Of a stretch of DNA of 64,000 bases, positions 24,150 to 34,330 are shown in pieces. The DNA comes from Icerya purchasi (taxonomy: Eukaryota > Arthropoda > Insecta > Hemiptera > Monophlebidae). Under the pieces are notes generated by a model. The model searched no databases. It was not told the DNA's origin and worked only from the letters and a program-made list of their open reading frames with translations. The number at the start of each line of letters is the position of its first letter. The stretch's first letter is position 1. The translations under genes were made by a program, and so were the position numbers. The DNA is taken from assembly GCA_039619475.1 (NCBI GenBank), contig CM077115.1:553930826-553994825 (forward strand), written 5' to 3'.

Positions 24150-24967
24150 ATTATTATAACGGTACAATGTTCTTCCGGGAATATTTCGTTTCTCGGACTA
24201 TCCAAGGCATTTCATTCGGTCAAATGAAAATTATTACGGAACATTTTATAGGTAAACGTTTGATTCTTACTACACCTGACCATGCTACAACAAGTATGTC
24301 TCCTCTCTGTGGTAATAGATAAAAGTCAACGGTGTGATATTAGAGAAACATTTAAAGCGACCAAGAGCGACGTAAGAAAGGGATGCATTCTGCCATTTAA
24401 CGTAATGAATGGATAATCTCAGAACGGTATAAAGGAGACATTTCAACCGGTGACAGCGTAATTTCCAGTCTGCGTTATGCAAGTGATACACTGTCCTGCT
24501 GGAAAAACCAGAAACTGAAATGGCATCGTTGCTATAAATTAATTGAAATTACTAGCCAAGAAGTTGGTCTGTTTGAATAGATGAAAATTCAGCCTAATAA
24601 TTATAGAAGAGACATACTCCCGAAATAAGATTTAGCCTAATATCATCCGCTTATCCAGGGATATTAAATCGGGCGAGTTGCGATCTAGAAATTAAAAAAG
24701 AAATATCGGAGGGATCAAAAAATCTGCAAAAATCGCCAAATACGTGAGACAACTAAAGTAAGATTGCGCTTGTAGCGCTGATTTCCCCTATTAACAGCTG
24801 CTGGATCGTTAATGCATCCGGCTATATAAACATCCTTGGAATCTCGAAAAAGACTGGTTAGATAACAAACTTTGATGGGAATTATGTTCTCAACTTTAAG
24901 GCTAAATTGTAAAGATAAAATTAAAAATTGTATGAAATTATAAGTGCCCCGAGTAAAGTTTCTCAAT
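24150..24967 (+). pseudogene. Endonuclease-reverse transcriptase LINE remnant
   Basis: Motifs in order on the plus strand, across several frames: VFLDYPRHF (motif A, normally FxDYxKAFD), DVRKGCILP (motif B, normally GVRQGCILSP), DSVISSLRYASDTL (motif C, normally LRYADDT; first Asp replaced by Ser), and EVGLFE as in the EEVGL helix after motif C. The downstream part around 24680-24870 has a decayed thumb-like region. This GCILSP/LRYADDT type belongs to a different LINE group from the R1-like and Jockey copies nearby; the exact clade is not resolved. Both ends are missing. Confidence 0.7.
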
Positions 24968-24980
24968 CTCATATTCTTTA
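24968..24980. repeat. 13-bp direct repeat, left (possible target duplication)
   Basis: CTCATATTCTTTA occurs here and at 25435-25447, bracketing the inverted-repeat element at 24981-25434. Confidence 0.7.
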
Positions 24981-25018
24981 TGTGTTATTTCTTCCTGTAA
25001 TCGTTTGTTTCAATGATA

Positions 25019-25433
25019 TGATAAGTTATATATTTTAAAACCTTAATTTACGTTACAAAAGTTATAGTTTTATATATTACACGGACACAGAGTACCTTTT
25101 AATTCGTTAAAACATATAACATTTATTTATATTAAATTATTACTTAAAATAAAAGTTTTACAAACATTATTATTCACAAAATATATATAAAAAATTCGTC
25201 CTACCGGTTTCGTCTGAGTCCATGAATATGTCAAGTAGACGAAACCGGTAGGACGAATTTTTTATATATATTTTGTGAATAATAATGTTTGTAAAACTTT
25301 TATTTTAAGTAATAATTTAATATAAATAAATGTTATATGTTTTAACGAATTAAAAGGTACTCTGTGTCCGTGTAATATATAAAACTATAACTTTTGTAAC
25401 GTAAATTAAGGTTTTAAAATATATAACTTATCA
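25019..25433. mobile_element. Perfect 197-bp inverted repeat with 21-bp spacer (Penelope-like fragment suspected)
   Basis: The left arm 25019-25215 and right arm 25237-25433 are exact reverse complements by eye; the first mismatches are at 25018/25434 and 25216/25236. The arm includes GACGAAACCGGTAGGACGAA next to the spacer. The unit is bracketed by a 13-bp direct repeat. Such identity over 197 bp means the inversion is recent or is being kept identical. The right half, read from the centre outward, looks like the start of a Penelope-like retroelement terminal repeat because of the hammerhead-like core; this assignment is inference. A template-switch event during insertion would explain the inverted copy. 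The transcript would fold into one long hairpin. Confidence 0.9.
25215..25250 (+). ncRNA. Hammerhead ribozyme-like half core
   Basis: The sequence gives TGA (25215-25217), a helix-II-like hairpin GTCCAT-GAAT-ATG...GAC (25218-25240, with TCAAGTA inserted in the 3' strand), then GAAAC (25241-25245) and CGGTA. A hammerhead needs CUGAUGA, helix II, GAAA and a cleavage triplet such as GUA. The last two bases of CUGAUGA, helix II, GAAAC and a GUA are present, but the CUGA half is replaced by the palindrome arm. So it is a broken core and should not self-cleave. Hammerheads of this form are known from Penelope-like elements. Confidence 0.45.
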
Positions 25434-25434
25434 A

Positions 25435-25447
25435 CTCATATTCTTTA
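25435..25447. repeat. 13-bp direct repeat, right
   Basis: CTCATATTCTTTA, exact copy of 24968-24980. A 13-bp duplication fits retroelement insertion. Confidence 0.7.
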
Positions 25448-26889
25448 TTCTATTCAGTTTTTTCCCCGTTCTATTATTCCGGGCAAACAGTAATGCAAAT
25501 GTGTTAAATTGGTAACATTTTTGCCGGTTTGTAAAAATCATAGCTAACTAATGTTGAGAATCACTGCTTTAATTAGTCCGAAAGTCGACTCTTGTGAAAT
25601 AGTTTTTCATTTTATACTGAAATAAGTTTGTTTTTTTTTTTTTTGTTTTTTTTTGTACAGTTTTAAAAATATATTTTGTTTTAAAGAACTTTAAAAGCAA
25701 TAAATCTTACGAATAAATTAATAAATCAAGTTATTCGTTTTTCCTAGTTGATCAAGCAACCGCACTTAAGAAATAACTATGTTTAAACACAAATGAGATT
25801 CAATTAGAATTAACGAAAAATAGTTGTAAGACTAAAAAATATGACACTAAACATTAAAACTTTGAATTTCACAATCGGAGTATTATAAAAAACTTTTTTT
25901 TTCTTTTTTCTTTGATAGAAGTTAGATTTATCTTTAAAACCTGATCATTTATTATCGTTTTTTCTAGAAATATGAAAAATGAATTAATCGATTGCGAATA
26001 AAAATAGTTTGAAAACTTCTAACAGCGCTAAACTCGAAATGACGAACTAGCGAAGCCGATGTTTCCCTCTCTGTCCGCTACGCAGTATTGTTCTCGTGTT
26101 TATTATCGACCGCGGCGAAATGGCAACGAACTTTTGAGACATCACGAATTTCATAACCAGTTTTGTACGCAATGTTGTTAACATCTGCCTTGCAATCTTC
26201 TTCTTATAACATCTTCGCTGCTTAGCTCGCCAAGTTAAGTACGTAAACACGCGTAAATATACTTATTCTTCGTGTTAATTTAAGTAGCAGAGCAATTTCA
26301 CTGGATACGAACCGCCGGGAAATTAATCTGAAAAAAACGGAAGAAATTATTTTTAACATTAATTGAAGAAATAGTGAAATTTAAACGCTAGCTCTAAATT
26401 GATCGTTATCAGTATAGTCGGTAGAAATATTTTGCGTATATGACGCATCATTTCCCTCCTATTTAAACTATATTTTTAGGCTTCTGTTATTATTTATTTT
26501 TTTCAAATCCTTTTTCACATTTATATATTCGAGATTTTGCGAAAGGTCATTGCTATACTAGTTTATATTGATTTTTCCCGGCTCTTTGTGACAATAGAGC
26601 ATTCTTCGAGCTAAAAGTTCGTTGCGAATATCGTTTTCTTGTTGATAAAAGTGAGTTTAATGAAAATAATGACGCGAACAATGTTAATATATATAATGAA
26701 GCTTTTTTTTCTTTTCTTTTTATTTAAATAATGCGATGTCATCTTCACGGGCTAATTAAATGAACGTCTCATATAACAATAAAATGACCTAATATTAAGT
26801 TGTTATAATATCAGTTATATAAATGTATGGAGTATGTATGTGAGTGGTTGCGTATGCAAATGTAGCTTTGAAACTATACTAAGTGTACC
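25448..26889. other. No gene seen
   Basis: AT-rich DNA. A 67-codon minus-strand frame at 26047-26250 is basic but unrecognised. The part from 26040 to 26240 is less AT-rich than the rest. Confidence 0.45.
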
Positions 26890-27850
26890 GGATGTCAGCA
26901 AATCTTTTGATATTATGTTGGGTATCCAACAGATGAATAATCTCTACCTTAAAATGTGATTGTAACCGCTCCGATACGGTTGCAAATTCATTATTACACG
27001 AATACCGATTCGCATCAACAATTGCACGCAGAATAACATTTTGACAATGTTGTATAACATCCCTGTTGGGGTTTGCTGTACACTCTGGCGAGTCAGTTCA
27101 GATTGTCTTCCTAACAGTTAACAAAACTGCTATGTCATCAACTTGGTTTAAGCAGCATTTATTTTCACATAGACTCTTCAAGACATTCTAAAGTCTGCGT
27201 GCATTCCAAGATATCTAGCCGAGTCTGCCTGCAGGATAGACAGACTGCCCAGATAAACTTTAGGCCCATGATTAACTGGTCCCAACGCAAACATAACATG
27301 GCTTGATTGTGCTCGATTAAGCTTATTCTTCCAATTTTGTATTCAAAGGGTATCACGGTCAACTGCTGCATGTAGATGTTCTCTGGCCTCATCCTAACTA
27401 TCACAGACAAAATTGCAGAGTCATCTGACAATGTGGTTGTAGTTGTTTTGTCATCAGTTGGTAAATCACACCGGTGCATAGATAAATGCCAAGACACTTC
27501 CTTCCGGAACTCCGGCTTACATAGCATAAATTGATTAAACCATCACACGAATCAGAAAAAGCTGAAGGTCAAATAAATACGACTGCAGCAATCGACAAAA
27601 GTTGCCGGGCGGGAAGTTGCTCAATTTGAAGAAGACCCTCGTGTCATACTTTATAACGTTCAGGAACACTGCTGGACAGTATTTTTTCGATTCCGTTGAT
27701 TACTAAATGATCGATATAACCCAATAGACTTGATCGATTGTTTGACAGAAGCTAAACTGATGCACTGGCAGACTACCCTCAACTGAGGCTAAAAGTCGTA
27801 GGAAGTGAAGAAATAAGTAGATAGAGTAGTGTATAAATATGCAGGTATGT
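26890..27850 (-). pseudogene. Jockey-clade reverse transcriptase fragment
   Basis: On the minus strand, in order: PVHQFSFCQTIDQV (HQFGFR motif), KKYCPAVFLNV (motif A region), FPPGNFCRLLQSYLFD (helix before motif B), AGVPEGSVLAF (motif B, GVPQGSVLGP), DLPTDDKTTTTTLSDDSAIL (normally TTATFADDTAIL, motif C), then a decayed FEYKIGRISLIEH and LSCRQTRLDILE (normally WRIKINxxKS and VKYLGIHLD), and past 27100 NPNRDVIQHCQNVILRAIV, the Jockey C-terminal domain. The match is unmistakable, but frameshifts separate the pieces. The copy is 5' truncated; neither endonuclease nor ORF1 is present. Confidence 0.9.
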
Positions 27851-28059
27851 TCGTCACGCCTACTTGCACCATTGTTGATGCAAACGGCAATCTTCCTTTT
27901 CCAGGAATCAGTAAGCTTGCCATTGCATCAGCCTTTGTCTGCACGAGTCAAACGCCTTCAAGGCCATTTGTGCGTTGCTCGCAGGCTATTTACCGTTATT
28001 CGATTGAAGAATATTTTTTAGAGTCGTCCACATAGACACATGTACGCACACACATGCAT

Positions 28060-28859
28060 GTAAAAATCAACATCAGTCGTCGGTTTTTTAATTATTTGGC
28101 TATTTCAGACTCCGTGAGTGTTCTTCAAGCCATCAGCTCCCCTTTTCTTTATTACTCTTCCGATTTCATCATTCTTCGCATACGCTGTCTTATCCGTTTT
28201 CTTTCTTCTCGTTACTCCATCTGTGTTGATTTTCTATGGGTTCCCAGCCATATGGTCATTAAAGGTAATGAGATGGCGAATCCTTTGGCTCGAGTTGCTG
28301 CTTCCTCTTGTTCATTTTCTTAAGAAAAATTCCATCGTCTAATTTGAATTCCCTATGTACACAAGTTCTATCTTAAATTTTGGTCAGATATTTACCCCTC
28401 CTCCTTTCGTAACGATCAATCATTTTATCTGTCTATATAACCGAATCTTTCTTCTAATACCCGGTGGTCTTGGAGTTATTTTAATTTCTCCGTTCTGTCG
28501 CCATTTCTATGATTCGCTTGCATTTTGGCCATTCTGCTCTCCCTTCCTCTTGTTTTCGCTATTCCCTTGTCTCTTCCCCAATAAAGCGGTGGTTTGCGAC
28601 GTCAATCACATCTTTTTTGAATGACCATTCCTTTCTGTCGAACGTTGTATTCTATATTCTTGCCTGTTGAAACTCAATGTACTCCTTATTGTGCATCTTA
28701 TATTTTGTCCTTCTCCCCTCGCTATTTCCGTTATTTCATCCATTAGTTCTTTTATATTGTCTATGTCTGACCGAATCAAAATTCAACTGACGGTTTTTTC
28801 TTTCTTGCTGTTTCTGGGTGTAGGTCCTCAGCGGCGGGGGATAAAAAAAAAAAAAAAAA
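28060..28859 (+). pseudogene. RNase H LINE fragment d, with 3' poly(A)
   Basis: The plus-strand frame reads AISDSVSVLQAISSP, then LWVPSHMVIKGNEMANPLA, covering the second half of an RNase H domain of the I/LOA/R1 group. The C-terminal tail follows with FRNDQSFYLSI and, at the end, ISSFILSMSDRIKI, matching fragments e and b. The copy ends at an A17 tract (28843-28859), which marks the LINE 3' end. It abuts the Jockey copy on the other strand, so it may have inserted into it. Stops and frameshifts are present. Confidence 0.85.
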
Positions 28860-28869
28860 TCTGGTAAGT

Positions 28870-30000
28870 AGTTGCAATCCTGAACAAGTCTCTTACTTGT
28901 AATTTGCTCTTCACTGTGATCAGATTGTTTTCTGAAGTTTAAGAGTTTTAAAAGAATTATTTTGCACCTATTAATACAATTTGACGAATTAAGATTATAC
29001 AAGCAATCATATAAGTGCATTATTAATCTAGGTGGAAAGTGTGTCAACTGGATATTCGTATGTACATACTCTTAGATTTGTCTATGTTAATAATAAAACC
29101 TCTATCGTAAGTTCAACGTGCGAAATTATTTAAATCTTTTTGGATTTCCAACTCTATTCACAGATACGATTTTCATTTACGACAGCGAAGTCATCAACAG
29201 TGGCGTAAACTTTTGAATTAATAATATTCCTATATACTCTGCATTTGTATATATTTAAAACGATATTAGCGCTAAAATTGTGCCCTGGCCAACTCCTTAC
29301 GTTCAGTTTCTCTTCTCTACTGAATGAGTTATTCGCTTTTTTCTTTTTTTTTAATTTTACGCTTTGTTAAATAATCTTCAAATCAATTCCTTAAGTATTC
29401 TGATATACCTATATTCATTAAATTCTTTATTAAAATTTTGTATTTTATCATGTCAGATGCGTTAGTAATGTTCAAGAAAAAACCACTAGAAACTATTTAC
29501 ATTCAGAACGTCTATGTTTATATTGTTGGAAAAAATTTGAAGAGATATCTAATTCTGAATCCGAATTAACTATTGTTAAGAATGTTACTTTCCTGTAAAC
29601 AACTTTTTAGATATTTATTAATGTACACTATTAATATTTTTGCAGTTACTGAAGTTGATGTTATTCGTCTATAATTGTAATTACTAGGTATCCTTTTTGA
29701 AATATATACCTTACTATTCTTGCCCGTAGTTTGTTTAGCATTTTATCTTCTTTGATCTGATTTATTGATGAATTCTGTAATTATTGGAACTAAAATCTCC
29801 TTTCTTAACATCTTTGATACATATGTAATAACCAGGTGTTTTTTTAAAGTAAGTTAATAATATCCCTGTTTATCAGCCTGAAATAATTGGGTATCAAAGA
29901 AATCTAGGAAGGTAAAGGAGGATCCCAAGTAGAAAGGGACTGGCCCCAGTATTCTCTTTAAATCCATTAGGCATAGAGTACACTGTGAACGCTAACTTCA
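28870..30000 (-). pseudogene. Jockey reverse transcriptase remnant
   Basis: Minus-strand motifs in order: VPIITEFINKS, NNS*FGFR (QFGFR with the Gln codon now a stop), FFLNITNASDMIKYKILIKN (motif A, normally DLSKAFDTVxHxILLxKL), FEDYLTKRK, GVGQGTIL (motif B), VDDFAVV (motif C, normally YADDTAV) and a final NNSFKTLKLQK. The catalytic Asp pair is kept in motif C, but motif A has lost its first Asp. Several stops intervene. Confidence 0.88.
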
Positions 30001-30055
30001 CAATCCCCGACGCTCTGTTAAGGGTATAGGACTTACTTCACATTACATATGTCGT
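29895..30055 (+). repeat. Small terminal-inverted-repeat element, copy 1
   Basis: Shares GGGACTGGCCCC, TTAGGCATAGAGTACACTGTGAA/CTTAGTACATTGTGAA, CTAACTTCACAATCC, CGACGCYCTGT and AAGGGTAT with the complement of 46743-46868. It lies between the endonuclease and reverse transcriptase of the Jockey copy. Confidence 0.75.
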
Positions 30056-30489
30056 CTTCGATAGGGAACTTGATGGTGTACAAATGTCGTTTTGGGTTTG
30101 TTAAAATAGTAAATTAGTTTAAAGCTAGTGTAAAAAGTACGAAATTTTTCGTTATTTTATCTTCAACCGGTTTGTTATAATTTTGATTAAGTACACTACT
30201 AATAACCTGCCAAGTTTGATTTTTTTTTGGGGTTAGTTTTTCATATTTCACTTTTAACATGGTCTCAGTATTTTTTATATACTCGTATTTTACACGATGT
30301 GCTTTTTTTAATTTCTCACGTTTTAATTATTCATTATGCACCCGATTTTTTCATCTCTTTTTCTTTGTCACGAAGAGTAATTTATTTCTGGTTGTTCATA
30401 AAAAAAACTTTAACGGTAATATACATTTTACGTATCTGCTCTGCTTTCTGTGTATTACTGTGCAATTTGTAATTGCGAGTTTTTATTTT

Positions 30490-30930
30490 ATCGAAAAGAA
30501 ATTCCTCGATTACTACATATGTTTTCTTCTTCCTTTATTCGATACACAGGTATCTTATCGTAAGAGAATGCGCAACACGTAATGTCATAGTCAGGTACGA
30601 GTGTATCGCACGACCCAGAAGAAATGTTATTTGTCTTTAATCTAACATAAAAGTTATCTGTACACGTACTACTGATTTGCGTTCTTGTAAGTGTATTTAT
30701 CAGTCCCAATGTAATACCATACTATGATGTTTAAGAAGGAGTTAATATATGGGCTGGATTTAAGTATATTTGTATTAAAATCATCGTATGTAACTAATTC
30801 ACTTTTAAAACTTATAGTTGGAATTAAAAAATCCAAATTAGAAATATTATTGCTCGGTGACCTCTATAATGCTAAGAGATATACATTTTCAAAATTGTTT
30901 ACCTCAATTTTCCCTATTATGTAGTCTAAA
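30490..30930 (-). pseudogene. Jockey endonuclease remnant
   Basis: Minus-strand YDDFNTNILKSSPYINSFLN matches the GDFNINLL motif region of apurinic-type endonucleases, and in the next frame GLINTLTRTQISSTCTDNF matches the INxPTRVTxxSxTCIDN motif. DITCC follows, near the expected SDHxPV site, which is not legible. This domain nicks target DNA to prime reverse transcription. A frameshift lies between the two motifs. Confidence 0.85.
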
Positions 30931-32179
30931 GTCTGCCTGCTGCTTGTTTCAACAATTTTCAAATTTATGCCATCTTTGGAAGTTTTTTAATTATAGTTTA
31001 CTGGTTTTCTTAGTGTGAATTTATTAAACCGAACGATGATGTTATACGTACCTAATCCGTCAATTTCTCAGTGTTTCTTTCTGTTAAAACTATAATGTTA
31101 AAACTTAAGTTACCCGTGTGTGTATACAAAATTCGTTCTAGTGTTTCCTCAAACTTCTTATATTTATAAATTTAACATGTTAAATGTATTCGATTTTTCA
31201 CAGTTGAACTGTTTCTTAACTTCCTTATTCCAATCATTTAAATTGTTATAATTTTGACGTTTTGTTTTTAAACGATGATGTCAAATATGTGTATATTTCA
31301 ATGTATACACTGTTGGCAAGTGATTCTTTACATCTCATCCGAAAGCCAGTGACGCTATTAATATTTACGTTCAGCAGATGTAGGTTATTTAGCGTAATAA
31401 TCAGTTCTCTTATATGATTTTTCTTCCAGATTTCGATTCTTAACTTACTCTTTTAAGTTTTTGATTTCGTTTGTTAATCCAATGTTAAAAATACGAATAT
31501 CCTTGTATTGGCCTGCTATGAATCTCGCTGACTATTTGATTTCTTCCAGTCCTTTTCGAAGCACTCATAAACTGTATGATAATAACGAAACTGATATCTC
31601 GCTCCCTGAACCGGTTTCTATTTTTAAATTCTGTGGTATTTTTTTATTTTTTTTTTTTTTTTTTTTTTTTATCTATTACACTTAATTCGTTTTTATCACT
31701 GCGGTTTCTTTTTTTTTTTATATTTTTGGTAAGATCTTAATAGGAGCAACAGTTTTCTGTTTATTTTGATAAATGTTGTCTATACAATCGTTTATAAATA
31801 GATAACTGTTTACTGAAAGCTACTTACTAACAATTACTTCTTATCAGATACTGCAGAACGCAACAAACACAACTTTATCAATTAAATGAATACATAAACA
31901 ACATAGAAACAATTATATATATTAAATTTAAATTAACACCTACGTGTTTCGGAAATTTATACATTTAAAATTTTGGAAACATGTATGCAAAAAATCGATT
32001 TATAAACAACTTTGTCACATTATGTATTCAAATTTTTATTGTTACTATTCAGTTCGTAAAATATCAGCGTAATATTATGTGTGGCTTTTACAGTTGCAAC
32101 GGTCGCATATAAGATACTAGTTTTTGTCCTATTTTAGCGAGTTGCTTTCGCTTTTTTTTTTGTTGTAGTCCTAGAACAG

Positions 32180-32700
32180 ATGCCTTTTAGGTTTGCACCG
32201 AACCTTTTCAGTTTCCTTATATACAGTACAACCTAGGTAGTTGATAGTGCGGGGTTACCATTGTAATTTGCACATTTGAATAGTTTTGAGTTTTTCACAT
32301 AAAGTAGACTCATGTTTACCGGCATATTTGAAACATCTTATGGGATAATTAGAATTGCATCGAGTATGATTCTATCGCTAGCGGTTGCATTGTACAATAA
32401 CAACACTCTTGTATAAATGTTCAACCTTAACCTTGCATGTGCAATATACATATACCTCAATTATTCGCTGGTAGGATACCAATGAAAATTAGGGGATACG
32501 CTTTCCTTTCTCTTTTAATGATATCATTCTTATCACTCAGATTTTAATAGTCTTTGTAATATTTGCTATGTTTAGTGATTCATGACCTAATTTACGCAGT
32601 TCGTCAATTATCTGTTCAGTGTCTGCTGTTGAATGAAGTCCTCTTATTACGACACGCGATAGGGGCACTTCAGATTTCAATAACAGTGAAACTTATTTTT
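32180..32700 (-). pseudogene. Jockey ORF1 (Gag-like) remnant
   Basis: The minus strand reads VIRGLHSTADTEQIIDELRK then LGHESLNIANIT. This is the PRE_C2HC type domain that precedes the zinc knuckles in Jockey ORF1 proteins, which bind element RNA. About 250-400 bases on, Cys-containing pieces (FKYAGKHESTLCEK, CKLQW) look like eroded CCHC knuckles. Frameshifts separate the parts. Confidence 0.75.
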
Positions 32701-32720
32701 TTCGACGTAATTCATAACTA

Positions 32721-33970
32721 AATTAATTTAACTTGTAAAATTATTTCATTTATTTTTCATTTTCAAAGTTACGAAACAAATAGCAAAAATTTATGACCAG
32801 CAACAAAATTTAAATCAAGGTTCGTATGTGTTGTGCTGGGTAGTAGGGGGTCTAATACTTGGTGGACCTTAGAACTATATTTATATCGTAGCTTTATTTT
32901 AATAAATTTTTTTGACCATGTTGTCATCTGTAGTGTTTTTTTCTATATGTTCTTTATTTATTGTTTTCTAAATGTTTTCTATATGATTATTATTTGTCGT
33001 TAAAAGTGTATAATATACTTTCTTTTGCTTCTTTTATCTTATATTTGACTTATTTCTTGTATGCATTTTTAAGACCTTTTATTTATATTATCGTTCGATT
33101 TGTATATTCATGTTCGTCAAGACTAAATACGCGACTAATGAAAAAATTTAACTGCAATCGTCGGTTTCAATAATTTCGCAAATGTGTACATGAAACAAAA
33201 ATTATTTTTACAATTATTATTGAATCATTAATTTTTTTATATTTGTTTTTCTAAATTATAACTTTTACTTTTTATATCAGCTATTAAATATTAAGGATTT
33301 TTATATAATACCACTGTAATATGAAAACAGGAAAAAAAAATGTGCCCGTCAGTGTGCTTACTGAGAACTAAAAAGTGTTTTTTTAACACTAATATTATAT
33401 TTCTATTTAAAAAGAGAGGTTTTCGCGTTTATATTAAAATTTTATAATTCATATTTAATTTTTATACTTGTTTGATTTTACATTTTGAAGTATAATTCGC
33501 TTTTTTAAATGTAAACATTTTCACTTCGGCTGATATTGTGTGTATTCCACTACACATCGGGACCTTTTTTCTTGTGGGTGAAATGGATTCTATCGAATTA
33601 AGGGAATCCGGCCACCGGAATGTAAGATTAATAATGATTAATAAATCCGAATATGGAAAAATGTGTCGAGAAAAGAACACATAGCTTTGTAAATTTAATG
33701 TTGTCACACTACCAATGGCAGAGCCTGCAAAGGGCTCGATAGATAGACCACCATTTAGAGTAGTGTTTAAGGTGATCTCCCTAAAATAAGTAAAATGTAG
33801 GCATTTGAAACAAAAGCGATTGGAACCGACATTAAATTATCAGTCACATGCAATGAATAATGAGAATTGTTAATAAAGTTTATTGGCATGCAAAATAAAA
33901 CGCGCGCTCAAACATTAAATGACACAAATCGTAGCAATTATCCGTCTGGGTAGGTAGTGCCATAACATTG
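32721..33970. other. No gene seen
   Basis: AT-rich. The Jockey 5' UTR may reach to about 32900. An 81-codon minus-strand frame at 33462-33707 is unrecognised. A hairpin-like CACTACCAATGG...CCATTTAGAGTAGTG lies at about 33706-33765. Confidence 0.4.
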
Positions 33971-34330
33971 TTTATCAGCTCAGTTCGGCGTAAAATAATA
34001 GCTATCTAACGGATACAATCGTTTTTTTTAAATCTTCAAATTTAGGGGCGACTATCGGCAATTTAGTCCACAACTGATTTTTTTCCGATTCTATTATCCA
34101 TGTTATGGATCGATACAAAAAATTTTACTTATCAACACAATTCGGCGCAAAGCTCTTGTTACGCACGGATATAATCGGTTTTTAAAAAAATCTTCAAATT
34201 TTTTTGGGGGCAATGGGTTAAGTTAGCCCCCACCTAAATTTTTGTTAATGTTCTACATTATGGCGCGACGATGAAATTTTTATTATCAACATAGTTCGGC
34301 ACAAAACGAGTACAATTTGATTAGTTAAAT
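33971..34330 (+). repeat. Diverged tandem repeat, period about 155 bp
   Basis: TTATCARCWCARTTCGGCG blocks start at about 33972, 34129 and 34282. Each of the first two is followed by a CGGATAYAATCGKTTTTT block and TCTTCAAATTT, then a GTT/CAT-rich end with an ATTTTTA-like junction. The third unit is partial and breaks off after an ACAATTTGATTAG block. Confidence 0.75.

Larger units (their letters stand above)
28870..32720 (-). mobile_element. Nearly full-length decayed Jockey retrotransposon
   Basis: Read on the minus strand, the order is ORF1 (about 32700-32100), endonuclease (about 30930-30500) and reverse transcriptase (about 30000-28870), the normal Jockey layout over about 3.8 kb. All frames are broken. 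A separate small repeat (29895-30055) lies between endonuclease and reverse transcriptase. The 3' part beyond the thumb is missing where the plus-strand LINE d ends. Details are given in the three domain entries. Confidence 0.8.

Noticed and set aside
25019..25433. microRNA precursor or transcription terminator
   Set aside because: The hairpin is far longer and more perfect than a microRNA precursor, and the flanking direct repeat points to an insertion.
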